DNA of 43,924 bases, taken from NCBI GenBank assembly GCA_034933145.1, contig JAYFOA010000082.1, forward strand, positions 1 through 43,924, given 5' to 3'. The translations under genes and the position numbers were made by a program. This stretch comes from UBA4644 sp034933145 (GTDB lineage Bacteria; Bacillota; Clostridia; Oscillospirales; Butyricicoccaceae). Positions 35,601 to 43,896 of this stretch are shown here, piece after piece; the first letter of the stretch is position 1; every line of letters begins with the position of its first letter. A model generated the notes under the pieces. The model worked only from the letters and a program-made list of their open reading frames with translations. It was not told the origin of the DNA and did no database searches.

Positions 35601-38600
35601 CGCTTTCCGCCCTTTCGACAAACGGTATTCCCGCTTATACCGTACGGATTTCCATGCCACACCCGATGCTCTCCAGTGAGACGCTGTCGGCGGTTTGTTA
35701 TATCGTTGTCAACCCCGAGCCGGCCGTCGTGCGACTTGCGCGCCCCTCCGGCGGGCTTTATCTGCTGGATAGTCAGACGGCGGAGATTGGATGGACGATC
35801 GACCATTATGTGGACGGCACGACCGGTGATCTGCGCATCGAACATATCCGCACGCAAAATGGGCAGGATGTGAAGGATACGGTGGCAGTACTGCCGGTTA
35901 CCGCGCAGAACGGCAGCTATACTCTGATACCCGATGAAGTCGACGGGCTGAAGGACACTTATATGGTAACCTTGCGGGCCAGAAATTCTTCTGACGAAGG
36001 GTATAGCAGCGATTCCTTCCCCCTCTACGCTTATCATGCCGATGCCCTGGGGCTTGAGGTAGACGGACAGAAGGTCACAAGCCTTACCATGGATAATGAA
36101 GGCGCGGTCAGCGGCACCCTGCCCACGGACACCGGCGATATTTTGGCGCTGCGTGAGGAGCTGGCGCTCATCGAGTACATCGGCATCAACTACGGGGATT
36201 ACAGCTGGAGTCAGCTGAAAGACGGAATCCGATGGTCGACCAGCGACGACGACACGGTCAGTGTCTGCTACCGGCAGGGCGGGCTCTATATAGACCTCTC
36301 CCAGTTCACCATGGATACCTATCTGCCGGAAACGAAGATGGCGCTTTCCAGCGTGAAGGACGGCACAGCCACGATCACGGCCACCCACGCCAATACCGGA
36401 ATGAGCGCATCGGTCACGGTGGACGTCCATACCCTCCGGGGAAAGTTTTATCTCTTCCAGCTTACACCCATGCAGAAGACAGAGCTGAGCTATACCGACG
36501 GCAAGGGCGTTTCGAAGACTGTGGAGACAAATGACGATGGCGTACTGGCGCTGTATGAGCCGGACGGGATCGCCACCGATATCCGGCTTCGGGCGACGGG
36601 CGGCGACGGCTCAGTCTGGCTGGGAACTATTTATCACGAAAGTCTGCTTTCCGGGGAACGGGACGCGACGCGTCTGCAGCTTTATCCGCTGAACACATTT
36701 CATCTTCGCCGGGCGGCCAGGGTGGAAATTTATCTGAAAAAGCCGGACGGCAGTCCATACGAAGGCAGCCTGACGCTGCGCGGCGGCGTATATAAAAATG
36801 ATGGCTACTGCCAGGATGCCGGGATTCTGGGCAATGCCATCCTGGATGTAACGCATCTACTGAAGGACGGAAAAGAAGCGCAGACCGTCACGGTCGGCGC
36901 CGATGGCAGATTGACGGTCTATATGGATTCTACGCAGTTCTGGTCGTCTGAGGCGGGGGAAAGCAATCTTGCGGGTACAGCGCTGGAGCCTACGGACGAT
37001 ATCCAGTACATTTTTGAACTGACCGGAATGAGTAGCTACTATCCTCTCTTGGTCTACGCAAACGGCAATCTGACCCTGGACGATCTTGTCCGCAGCGCCG
37101 GCAGCGTGGTCTCGCTGGAAAGCAGCACCGGCACGCCAAGTTTCTTCGTTTCCAATCAGACGTTGGATTACGGGCTTTCCGGCGGTCGGCTGATCGATGT
37201 GCGCGGCAGCGCAGGTCATATCGGCCCCAATGAAGCGTATCCGGAGGTCAACCTTATCACGACCGTTATGCTCTGGGGAGAGGATGGGACGGCATCTGAT
37301 TACAAGCTTGCGCTGTGCGACGAATACGGCGGTGTTCCAAAGGCGCAGAGCAGCCGGTTTATCCGGTATCCTTTCTCCAGTATTCCTGTGGTCTGCAATA
37401 CGCTGACGCTGTCTAAGGCGACGGTGACCGACTCTGGCTGGATTGCCGGAGGCCGGGATGCGGGGCTGAAGGCGCGTCTTTCACAGGGAGGCGTCATGCG
37501 GATGGAGTTACCGCTGTCGCCGCGGGTGACCGATCTGACGCAGGTACCCAAGCTGACCGAGTCGGATAACATCACCGGGATGATGCTCGAGCTGCAGGGC
37601 AAAAGCGGTGTGGGTGCCGGCGCAGATATGAGCAGCACGAACAAGATAATTAACGGTTTAATGGAACTGATGGGTGAGCTGAGCGGCCCGGTGAACGGTT
37701 CCAGCTTCAAAATGCTTATTACGCCCGGAAAAGACAACGCGGTATTCAACGCCTTTATCTGGGCGGGTTATGACAGCCTGGGCCTGGACGAAGTGGACTA
37801 TGATCAGAACGGCCTCGCCCTTGACTACAAGCTTGCCGAATCCAACCTGAGCACGGCACCCAGCCTCAATGACCTGACGGATATGGCCAAAGGTGCCTAT
37901 GATCCGGGGAAGACCTACGACGAAGCCGCAACCAATCAGCAGAATGGGAAGGGCAGCAGTTCCACCGACTTCGGCGGACAGCTGGAGGGCTATTTTGAGG
38001 CGCAGATCCAATATAATTTTGAAAAGGGAAAATGGGAGATTTATGTGCTGGGCGGCGGATTTACGGCCGGATTCGGCATGAGCTATACCTATACCGTCAA
38101 CGCACAGGCGGGGCCGGTTCCGCTGACAGCCACCTTCAACGTCGGCGGCAGTCTGCAGATCGACTTTAAAGTGGCCGTCCGCTACAGCGAGCAGGGCGGC
38201 CTGAAATGGGCCTCTACCGTGACGGGAGATTCGGTCAACGATTATCTGACCACCCTGCGCATCAATGCCTATGTGAACGCTTTCGGCGGCCTCGGCTTTG
38301 ATTATTCGGTGGTTGCGCTGAAGATCGGGCTGTTCGGAAAGATTACCTTTGATAATCAGAACAAGTTTCTGTCACGGACCTACCTTGAAGACTCAACCCA
38401 GCGCCAGCTCAATGGGCAGGCTCTCCAGCTTTCCGGAGAGGTGGGGATCAAGTTCGTAGCGCAGTTCCTTTTTATCTCTTATGAATGTGTGCTGGCCTCC
38501 GGCTCTCTCAGCACCACCTTCAAATTCAATGATTGGGACACCATCAGCGATTATTGGGAGAATAGGGGCAGCGGGCTGAGAATGTCGGCGCTGGCAAGAA

Positions 38601-41600
38601 GCGCTGCCGGGAGCGGCCTTGTTCCGGTAAGCGCCTCCGCCACCCTGCAGAGCCGGGATTATCTGGAACGTTTTGCAAGGACCTGGGGAGCGGAAACACG
38701 CCGGATGTCGCTGCTTTCTCTTGATGCTGTGAATGCGCTGGAGCCTCTGCAGACCAACGCATATCCCTATTCGCTGCCGCTGGTATCCGACGATGGACAG
38801 CTTCTGCTGTATGCCTTTGACAACAACAGCACGGATGTCGGCGACACAAGAATTTACGCTGCGCGCCTGAGCGGCGGCAGCTATCCGCAGGGGAAGGAGA
38901 TCTCATCTCCGGCCGGCTTTGACGGCTTCGGCGACAGCGGATTGGATCTTGCAGGCAGCGCAAATTTTGCAGCCGCTGCATGGGTCCGGCAGAGCACGGA
39001 GTTCTCCGACAAAGCGGCGGGACAGACGATGAGCAGCGCAGAGCAGGCGCTATTGATGAATGGCACGGAGATTGTGGCCTCCGTCTATGACGGCGCCGAC
39101 TGGACCTCGACGCGCCTGACGAGCAACGCGAGCCCCGATCTCGCACCTGCCGTGGCGGCAAACGGCACCATCGCCATCGCCGCATGGCGCAGCGTATATT
39201 CCGGCGACGCGGATGAGCTGATCAACTTTACGCAGCAGGATTATATTCTTTACAGCATATACAGCGGAGGCGCCTGGAGCGAGCCGAGGCAGCTTTATAA
39301 CGGGACTTCCGGTGCTGTCAAGGGCATTGACGCAGCTATGCTGGCCGACGGTACCGCCGCCGTTGTTTATACCCTGGATGCCGACAGCACGGACGCAAGC
39401 TCCGATGATTATGAGATCGGTTATGCGATCGTGGATACCGCGGGCGCACCTGCCTTCAGCGCCATCATCACCCAGGATAGCTGGCCGGATGAAAATCCCC
39501 AGGTCGCCGCCGTGAAATTCGCACCGGGTGACGAGCGCTTCATCCTTGGCTGGCATAGCGTACGGGACGGCCTGAGCGACATCCGCCTGGCGGCTGTCGA
39601 TGGCGGCGGCGCACTCTCAAACAGCTTTATTGAATCTATTGCGCAGGCGGCCGGAGGAAGCGGAGTCACGGTGGACGGGAACTTCCGGTTTGCGAAAATG
39701 AGCGGTGATATAAGTGACATCGGGAACTTGTCCCTCCTCTGGCCGGAAAGCAGGGAAAATGACACGGGTGAGACCGATCATGGAATTCTCCGCGCGGTCA
39801 AATTCACCCGGGATGGGAGCAATATCGGGATCTCGGCCGCACTCGACGTGGCGGAACTTCCTTCACGTACGCTGCTGGATCATTTCGATGCTTATGTGGC
39901 CAACGGCGATGGAACAACGGTCAAGGCCGTGATCCAGGGGTCGGAGTACAAGGAGATCGACCTGAGTGATCCCGACACATATACCATTTACCAGGATTTA
40001 AGTGGAAATGATGTCTATGTGGCAAACGAGGAGGTAAAGCTCTTTACCGCGACGGCGGCCTATGAAAACCGCGTACAGCTAACGGCCCTGTCAGTAGATT
40101 ATGCAAATCTGACTCCCAATGCGCTAACCCCCATTCAATTCACTCTGCTGAATGCCGGTATGGATGCGATCGACAGCGTCAGTGTTCAGATTGAAAGCAC
40201 CGCTGTTACCTTCGACAATCTGGATCTGCGTCCCAACGAAAGCAAGATATTGACCTGCTGGTATCCTGTGGGAGATGCGATTGAAAATCTTGATTACACC
40301 CTGACCGCGAATTTTGGGGGGGTAACAGACACGGTCAGCGGCACGGTGTATCTGGACTATCCCGACCTGGGGATTTCCCAGCTCAGAACCATTTCGGAGG
40401 ACGATGGGATTCGTACCTTACAGCTTACGCTGTATAACGGTGCCGCTGCTACCCTGGCGGGCGGCAAGAACCGGGCCGTGCAGCTCGGCTTCTATGACGA
40501 TGCGCTGCTTGACAACATTCAGAGCGTGAGCTGCAGCACACCTGGCATCACCGTCAATGCGGATAAGACCCTGTCCATCTCGGACGAAGCGGCGCTGAGG
40601 CTGATCGATGAAGGTGCCCTTACTTTTGAAGTCAGATTTGATATCGGCCGCTATGTGTGGGATGCCGGTCTGGAGGAAATCCCGGAGGCGGGTATTCGTC
40701 TTTATGCAAACGTATGGATGGAGGAGACCTGCGGAAGCGAGACCGCAGTCCTGCCGGAATACTACCGCAGCAACAACAGCGCTTCTTTGTTGTTCGAAAG
40801 CCCGCTGGCGCACAGCGGTCAGCTGGTCAGTCTTTCCCTTGTGCAGGGCCTGTCGCCGGACAATAAGACCACGGCGACGGTTTCTCTGCACAACAATTCC
40901 CTTGGAACCAGGCTTTCCGGAAATCTGATCGTATCGCTGCTTGACGGTGACGGGAATGTGCTGGAACGGCAGCAGACCTATACGGGCGGCACCGGCAGCC
41001 TGATCGGCCTTGCCGGTGAGGAGACCGCGAGCCGTGACTTCACTTTCAGTCGGAGCGGAAATCGTATCATGGCAGTTTATGGAGATATGACCCTCACGGA
41101 CAATTGCGCGGAGCTTTCAGAGCTCAGCTTTGAGGGCCTGGCTGTGCGGCTTTCGGACTTCAGCCTCGACGGAGAAGGACGCTATGTCTGCACTGCGCCA
41201 GATACAACGCTCAATTCTACCATCGTAAGCTTTGCAACGCAGGCGCCCGGTGCATCCGTCACTGTAAACGGAGTTACAACGGATGGCTGCGTGAAGGTAG
41301 CGCTTTCAGCCGGAAAGTCGGATATCCGCCTGGAGGTGACCTCGGCAGACGGTACAGAAAAACGGACATATATTCTTTCCGTCAATCGGGTCGGCACCGT
41401 TCCGTCTTCCCTATATCCGGTGACCGTCGCAGCGACGGAAAATGGCCGCGTTTCCATCAGTCACACCCGGGCATCCGCCGGAACGGAGATCAGAATTCTT
41501 GTGACGTCTGACGACGGCTACCTGCTGGATGCCCTGACCGTTACCGACGGACAGGGCAGGTCAAGGACCCTCACTGCGGCCGGAGACGGGCGGTATACCT

Positions 41601-42205
41601 TTACGATGCCGGCTGACGGCGTAACCGTGACTGCAACCTTTTGGGAAAATCCATTTAACGATGTCGGAGAAACTGACTGGTTCTGCGGCGCAGTGAAGTA
41701 TGTGTGCAAACACGGGCTTATGGACGGTGTGGGTGCGGGGCGCTTTGCCCCGAATGCCACGACCACCCGCGCTATGCTTGTCACAATTCTTTACCGTCTG
41801 GAAGGAAGCCCGGCGGTGACAGGCCCGAATCCCTTCTCTGATGTGGAAGCGGGTAAATGGTATACCGATGCAGTCATCTGGGCTGTCAAAAACGGGATTG
41901 TTTCCGGCTATGGGGACGGAAGGTTCGGCCCCGGCGATACGATCACCCGGGAGCAGGCGGCGGTAATTCTTTACAATTATGCGAAAGCCAGGGAATCGTC
42001 GCCCGCCGCCGCGTTGGACGGAGAACTGATCTATCCGGATGGGGATAAAGTTTCTCAATGGGCCCGGACAGCGGCAGCATATTGTCAGCTTACGGGTATT
42101 ATTCAGGGAGACGAAAACGGCAACTTCAATCCCAGAAATGGAATGCGGAGATGTGAGACGGCTACGATTCTCATGCGGTATCTGACCGGACTGTCCGGGA
42201 TATAG
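32687..42205 (+). CDS. Giant SLH-anchored surface protein with CARDB and cadherin-like domains
   Basis: 3172 residues from the ATG at 32687, preceded by AAAGGAGGAG. Parts (approximate): signal peptide 1-25 with ALA cleavage site; a helical segment 35-165; several bacterial Ig-like domains in 170-1400; an unassigned beta-strand-rich domain 1740-1955 (LGGGFTAGFGMSYTYTV, LGFDYSVVALKIGLFGKI) with alternating hydrophobic strands; a propeller-like region 2010-2350; CARDB-like domains about 2470-2555 and 2700-2800; a cadherin-like beta-sandwich 2822-2905; one InlB-type repeat 2910-2985; three SLH domains 2989-3172 (DWFCGAVKYV, KWYTDAVIWAV, QWARTAAAYC). It is expected to be secreted and held on the wall by the SLH triplet. 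Its last 180 residues resemble those of the 3510-residue protein, so the two anchors share ancestry. Function (adhesion, scaffold or enzyme) is not evident. Confidence 0.85.
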   Translation: MKKRFIGILLAFAMLLNTIPVTALAAISDLMGNTDAENKEILSQLSGFTGGSSDEAYALLNSLGLLDEEGNLNVSQSVVLDGQYMTLEEVMAMLEDPGTDLSRIAEVDGTPVALGDLQTMIQIEQELARIRDTYFSDTAFTQEQLVQLESLMGQIESEGITANLLGAQDTDLVLSITPDPGNPTSITYPCFNVTLKYNISLAGTMPESGVIGFSWKRVKGLLPDGYCPATLYLKFGPWDKLFISEGTCFKTDPEDPNFTITDISKFSGVLELTLKTGDLANTLGCNVSGTLNSFIEFYDADGLSFSADGTTKTDLLTFPVTVSKQYPFINGGYEWMTSIAGVSNYDRPMTVDASGYDEKKNPRWSLIDLADHSMLLNFESLEKTVKEIYGSQPALYRVDARLGLYESNILPEDQRAYMSGAMPVGYDGYAMDISQPLGLERYFWAQIQVPDPANFYELNLNSNPLIGATPSGTTQTPYIRIFPSLDTLNQGITQSVSIIMRASNGYAPYTLNTVWPKTEISNPVFSREPNGGGTVVTFTGAGKQRTVSSAISVYDNTAPSLTSVEIPAGTYTTGQYVPILLTFSEPVLASQLILTINGNDVTATQLKMDTTGRKAAAMYQVREMDDPILHITAVKNLKDLTGHTTALENNGGSGWDFTDSVVLRSTLMKNAVTGVSASPAAIEANMLGDGVTVTLALNQAEAYRTKYAAYNQSAGKAPFAVRITNLTTGESRTVDTVLIDSDGTISAAAKITDLSPAAADVTYQAEVIAYEDTSDTTGTLIEGKSATFTAKAVIFVDGVTVTYPTGDQAELSLTDTYRPRLDVSFTGSPTFTDGSWTTSNPDIATIDANGQVILTGTAVGEVYFTFTAANGGLTDPDTGHFNSGDSKKYTVVAGDSPALVVPAEANYIMARRNAEAEVRWSSNSAFFSSDDFVFTVELFRGSLTKEQMEGETPVYTDTAEKTANRLLIPENTLSALSTNGIPAYTVRISMPHPMLSSETLSAVCYIVVNPEPAVVRLARPSGGLYLLDSQTAEIGWTIDHYVDGTTGDLRIEHIRTQNGQDVKDTVAVLPVTAQNGSYTLIPDEVDGLKDTYMVTLRARNSSDEGYSSDSFPLYAYHADALGLEVDGQKVTSLTMDNEGAVSGTLPTDTGDILALREELALIEYIGINYGDYSWSQLKDGIRWSTSDDDTVSVCYRQGGLYIDLSQFTMDTYLPETKMALSSVKDGTATITATHANTGMSASVTVDVHTLRGKFYLFQLTPMQKTELSYTDGKGVSKTVETNDDGVLALYEPDGIATDIRLRATGGDGSVWLGTIYHESLLSGERDATRLQLYPLNTFHLRRAARVEIYLKKPDGSPYEGSLTLRGGVYKNDGYCQDAGILGNAILDVTHLLKDGKEAQTVTVGADGRLTVYMDSTQFWSSEAGESNLAGTALEPTDDIQYIFELTGMSSYYPLLVYANGNLTLDDLVRSAGSVVSLESSTGTPSFFVSNQTLDYGLSGGRLIDVRGSAGHIGPNEAYPEVNLITTVMLWGEDGTASDYKLALCDEYGGVPKAQSSRFIRYPFSSIPVVCNTLTLSKATVTDSGWIAGGRDAGLKARLSQGGVMRMELPLSPRVTDLTQVPKLTESDNITGMMLELQGKSGVGAGADMSSTNKIINGLMELMGELSGPVNGSSFKMLITPGKDNAVFNAFIWAGYDSLGLDEVDYDQNGLALDYKLAESNLSTAPSLNDLTDMAKGAYDPGKTYDEAATNQQNGKGSSSTDFGGQLEGYFEAQIQYNFEKGKWEIYVLGGGFTAGFGMSYTYTVNAQAGPVPLTATFNVGGSLQIDFKVAVRYSEQGGLKWASTVTGDSVNDYLTTLRINAYVNAFGGLGFDYSVVALKIGLFGKITFDNQNKFLSRTYLEDSTQRQLNGQALQLSGEVGIKFVAQFLFISYECVLASGSLSTTFKFNDWDTISDYWENRGSGLRMSALARSAAGSGLVPVSASATLQSRDYLERFARTWGAETRRMSLLSLDAVNALEPLQTNAYPYSLPLVSDDGQLLLYAFDNNSTDVGDTRIYAARLSGGSYPQGKEISSPAGFDGFGDSGLDLAGSANFAAAAWVRQSTEFSDKAAGQTMSSAEQALLMNGTEIVASVYDGADWTSTRLTSNASPDLAPAVAANGTIAIAAWRSVYSGDADELINFTQQDYILYSIYSGGAWSEPRQLYNGTSGAVKGIDAAMLADGTAAVVYTLDADSTDASSDDYEIGYAIVDTAGAPAFSAIITQDSWPDENPQVAAVKFAPGDERFILGWHSVRDGLSDIRLAAVDGGGALSNSFIESIAQAAGGSGVTVDGNFRFAKMSGDISDIGNLSLLWPESRENDTGETDHGILRAVKFTRDGSNIGISAALDVAELPSRTLLDHFDAYVANGDGTTVKAVIQGSEYKEIDLSDPDTYTIYQDLSGNDVYVANEEVKLFTATAAYENRVQLTALSVDYANLTPNALTPIQFTLLNAGMDAIDSVSVQIESTAVTFDNLDLRPNESKILTCWYPVGDAIENLDYTLTANFGGVTDTVSGTVYLDYPDLGISQLRTISEDDGIRTLQLTLYNGAAATLAGGKNRAVQLGFYDDALLDNIQSVSCSTPGITVNADKTLSISDEAALRLIDEGALTFEVRFDIGRYVWDAGLEEIPEAGIRLYANVWMEETCGSETAVLPEYYRSNNSASLLFESPLAHSGQLVSLSLVQGLSPDNKTTATVSLHNNSLGTRLSGNLIVSLLDGDGNVLERQQTYTGGTGSLIGLAGEETASRDFTFSRSGNRIMAVYGDMTLTDNCAELSELSFEGLAVRLSDFSLDGEGRYVCTAPDTTLNSTIVSFATQAPGASVTVNGVTTDGCVKVALSAGKSDIRLEVTSADGTEKRTYILSVNRVGTVPSSLYPVTVAATENGRVSISHTRASAGTEIRILVTSDDGYLLDALTVTDGQGRSRTLTAAGDGRYTFTMPADGVTVTATFWENPFNDVGETDWFCGAVKYVCKHGLMDGVGAGRFAPNATTTRAMLVTILYRLEGSPAVTGPNPFSDVEAGKWYTDAVIWAVKNGIVSGYGDGRFGPGDTITREQAAVILYNYAKARESSPAAALDGELIYPDGDKVSQWARTAAAYCQLTGIIQGDENGNFNPRNGMRRCETATILMRYLTGLSGI

Positions 42206-42382
42206 CCGGAGCTCTGGAGGATGAAATATTTACACGGGCTTCCGCCTGCTGGGCAATCCGTACTTTCTCATTTGGCGGATGATGCGTTCGACACGGAAAA
42301 CAAAAGGCCCGGTACGTCTTCTCGGGTACATTGTCGGCAAAGGCCATGGAATGTTGGACCTTCGTCTGCATAGCGATTAAAA

Positions 42383-42420
42383 AAGCGGGCGGCAAATAGC
42401 GAATGCTATTTTCCGCCCTT
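42383..42420 (-). terminator. Terminator, better suited to the minus strand
   Basis: Stem GGGCGG-c-AAATAGC (42387-42400) paired with GCTATTT-t-CCGCCC (42405-42418), loop GAAT. The minus strand continues with GCTTTTTTAA; the plus strand continues with TTGGC. It therefore fits a minus-strand transcript, though it may weakly end the giant SLH transcript, whose stop lies 178 bases away. Confidence 0.7.
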
Positions 42421-42711
42421 GGCTATGGCAATATTGAACGGTAGACAGCAGCTACGATTATTCTGCCGGAGACATAGTCGGAGGCGATACGGAGGACGGA
42501 TTACATGGCGAGCCCTGTACCGACCCATCGGGCGCAGAGGGATTTTTAGTTTTCTCTTGGGTTTTGCTTCAAAGAATAAAAGCTGGCTGCCTTAGCCGAC
42601 AGGACCTTATCAGCGTCCACCCAGATGTCCGCCATTTAAAAGATTTCAATTTTTCGTGTGTTTTGCCATAAAAAATAGTATTTTTGCAATACTTTTATAT
42701 AATAATATTCC
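42383..42711 (-). ncRNA. Candidate orphan minus-strand transcript with promoter and terminator
   Basis: The 626-base gap between the SLH gene and blaI holds, on the minus strand, a consensus promoter (42745-42717) and about 320 bases downstream a strong terminator (42420-42383). Between them lie GC-rich, self-complementary stretches, for example GCGCCC.../GGGCTCGC at 42536-42508. The only small frame seen (about 29 codons near 42635, beginning MADIWVDADK) lacks a convincing ribosome site. No Rfam family is recognised. The rest of the gap (42206-42382) has no supported feature. Confidence 0.4.
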
Positions 42712-42716
42712 GTATA

Positions 42717-42745
42717 ATCATATAATTTGATAGTTAGTATGTCAA
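42717..42745 (-). promoter_or_regulatory. Consensus promoter facing left in the SLH-blaI gap
   Basis: On the minus strand a perfect TTGACA (42745-42740), a 17-base spacer and TATGAT (42722-42717). No gene with a ribosome site follows, so it probably drives the candidate RNA ending at 42383. Confidence 0.6.
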
Positions 42746-42769
42746 TTTCTTAAAAAATCAACAATAAAA

Positions 42770-42797
42770 TTGACAATTTAGCCAGCTTTGGTATAAT
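42770..42797 (+). promoter_or_regulatory. Promoter of the blaI-type gene
   Basis: Perfect TTGACA (42770-42775), a 16-base spacer and a perfect TATAAT (42792-42797). The GTG start lies 35 bases downstream. A clear BlaI operator (TACAnATGTA) was not seen, though the A/T-rich region contains several short TTGA/TCAA dyads. Confidence 0.8.
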
Positions 42798-42831
42798 AAC
42801 TATTAAGCAGACTTGAAAGGGGGGAAATGAA

Positions 42832-43230
42832 GTGAATGCAGTGACTTTTTCAAAAAGCGAAATGGAAATCATGTCAGTCCTATGGGCCGCAGACAGACCT
42901 TTGACACGTTCAGAGATCATTGATCTGGCCCCCCTCAAAACATGGAAGCCAAGCTCAATCCACATTCTCTTAAATAGCATGCTGGAAAAAAAGGCAATTG
43001 TTGTTGCCGGCTTTGCGAAAGCTGGTAAGCATTACGGGCGCACTTATGCTCCTGCCTATACAGAAGCGCAGCATGCAGCCATGCAGATTCAAACAATGGA
43101 ATCCTATCAGGATTCGAAATCCACAGCTGTCAAAGGCGTCATCAGCGCTCTGCTGGATGACTCGGATCTTAGCGATGAAACGCTGAAAGAGCTGGAAAGC
43201 CTGTTGTCAGAAAAGAGAAAAAAGAAATGA
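42832..43230 (+). CDS. BlaI/MecI/CopY-family repressor
   Basis: 132 residues from a GTG with AAAGGGGGG at seven-base spacing. The N-terminal 70 residues form the BlaI winged helix (FSKSEMEIMSVLWAADRPLTRSEI, then KPSSIHILLNSMLEKKAI); the C-terminal part is a helical dimerisation and cleavage region (SALLDDSDLSDETLKELESLL). BlaI proteins repress their own operon and are inactivated by the paired BlaR1 membrane peptidase. The next gene overlaps by four bases (ATGA). Since that blaR1-like gene is broken, the repressor is probably locked in its repressing state. No beta-lactamase gene is visible in the window. Confidence 0.88.
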   Translation: MNAVTFSKSEMEIMSVLWAADRPLTRSEIIDLAPLKTWKPSSIHILLNSMLEKKAIVVAGFAKAGKHYGRTYAPAYTEAQHAAMQIQTMESYQDSKSTAVKGVISALLDDSDLSDETLKELESLLSEKRKKK

Positions 43231-43790
43231 GTTTGACCGCTTTTTCATTCCTCATGGCAGTTCTCTGGTGTGACGTTTTTATTGTTTTTTTTACTTTGTT
43301 CCGGCGCCGAACAATGCTGCTGATGCGCTTTGGGCTTCTGCCGCTGCTCTGCCTGATTCTTACTACACTGCTGCGGCTTTTTCTTTCGACAGAGCTTCCG
43401 TTTACAAAGGTGATCCATTCGGATACAATCTATCCGGCCGTACAGAATTTTTTCAGAAAATCTTTGTTTTCTGCCGGAAACCATCAGGTGAGCGTTCTTA
43501 CCATATTTCTTTTTGTTTGGCTTGCCGTCTCAGCTGTACTGATTATCGATTTCTGGCATGTATGGGCCCGGCACATGAAGGCGGTTTCGGCATATCCACG
43601 TGAAACGGATCCATCCGTTTTGTCTGTGATGGGTCATGTGATCAGCAAAGGCGGAAAGCGGCCGCCTGTTCAGATTGCTATAGCCAAAGACGTTATGGTT
43701 CCTTATATCATTGGTTTTTTAAAGCCGATCATCGTCATGCCAGATGCAAAATATACAGCTGAGGAACTTGAATTCATTTTTACCGGTTGA
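43227..43790 (+). pseudogene. BlaR1/M56-type peptidase gene truncated by an insertion sequence
   Basis: The frame encodes 187 residues with three membrane helices (about 5-22, 31-50, 90-110) and a cytoplasmic stretch ending VPYIIGFLKPIIVMPDAKYT then EELEFIFTG. In M56 peptidases the next residues are HELxH, the zinc-binding catalytic motif. Here the frame instead runs into Gly and a stop, at the left end of the inserted element. The catalytic half and sensor domain are therefore missing from this product, and the remainder may lie beyond the element outside the window. It overlaps blaI by four bases. Confidence 0.8.
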
Positions 43791-43822
43791 TTGTAAAATG
43801 AAGTTGGACACTTAGCAAAAAA

Positions 43823-43896
43823 TCCATAGTGATTATCCTCGTGGTAGAATGGAGTTCTCACACACCATTTTCCCAAGGGAGGGCAATCACTATGGA
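43823..43896 (+). repeat. 12-bp inverted repeat bracketing the transposase promoter and start codon
   Basis: TCCATAGTGATT (43823-43834) and its exact complement AATCACTATGGA (43885-43896). The right arm contains the transposase ATG (43892-43894); the likely promoter -10 (43845-43850) lies between the arms. Only transcripts entering from outside the element would contain both arms. Confidence 0.8.

Noticed and set aside
42221..42373. 50-codon open frame after the giant SLH gene
   Set aside because: GGAGG lies directly against the ATG with no spacing, and the product shows no recognisable pattern.
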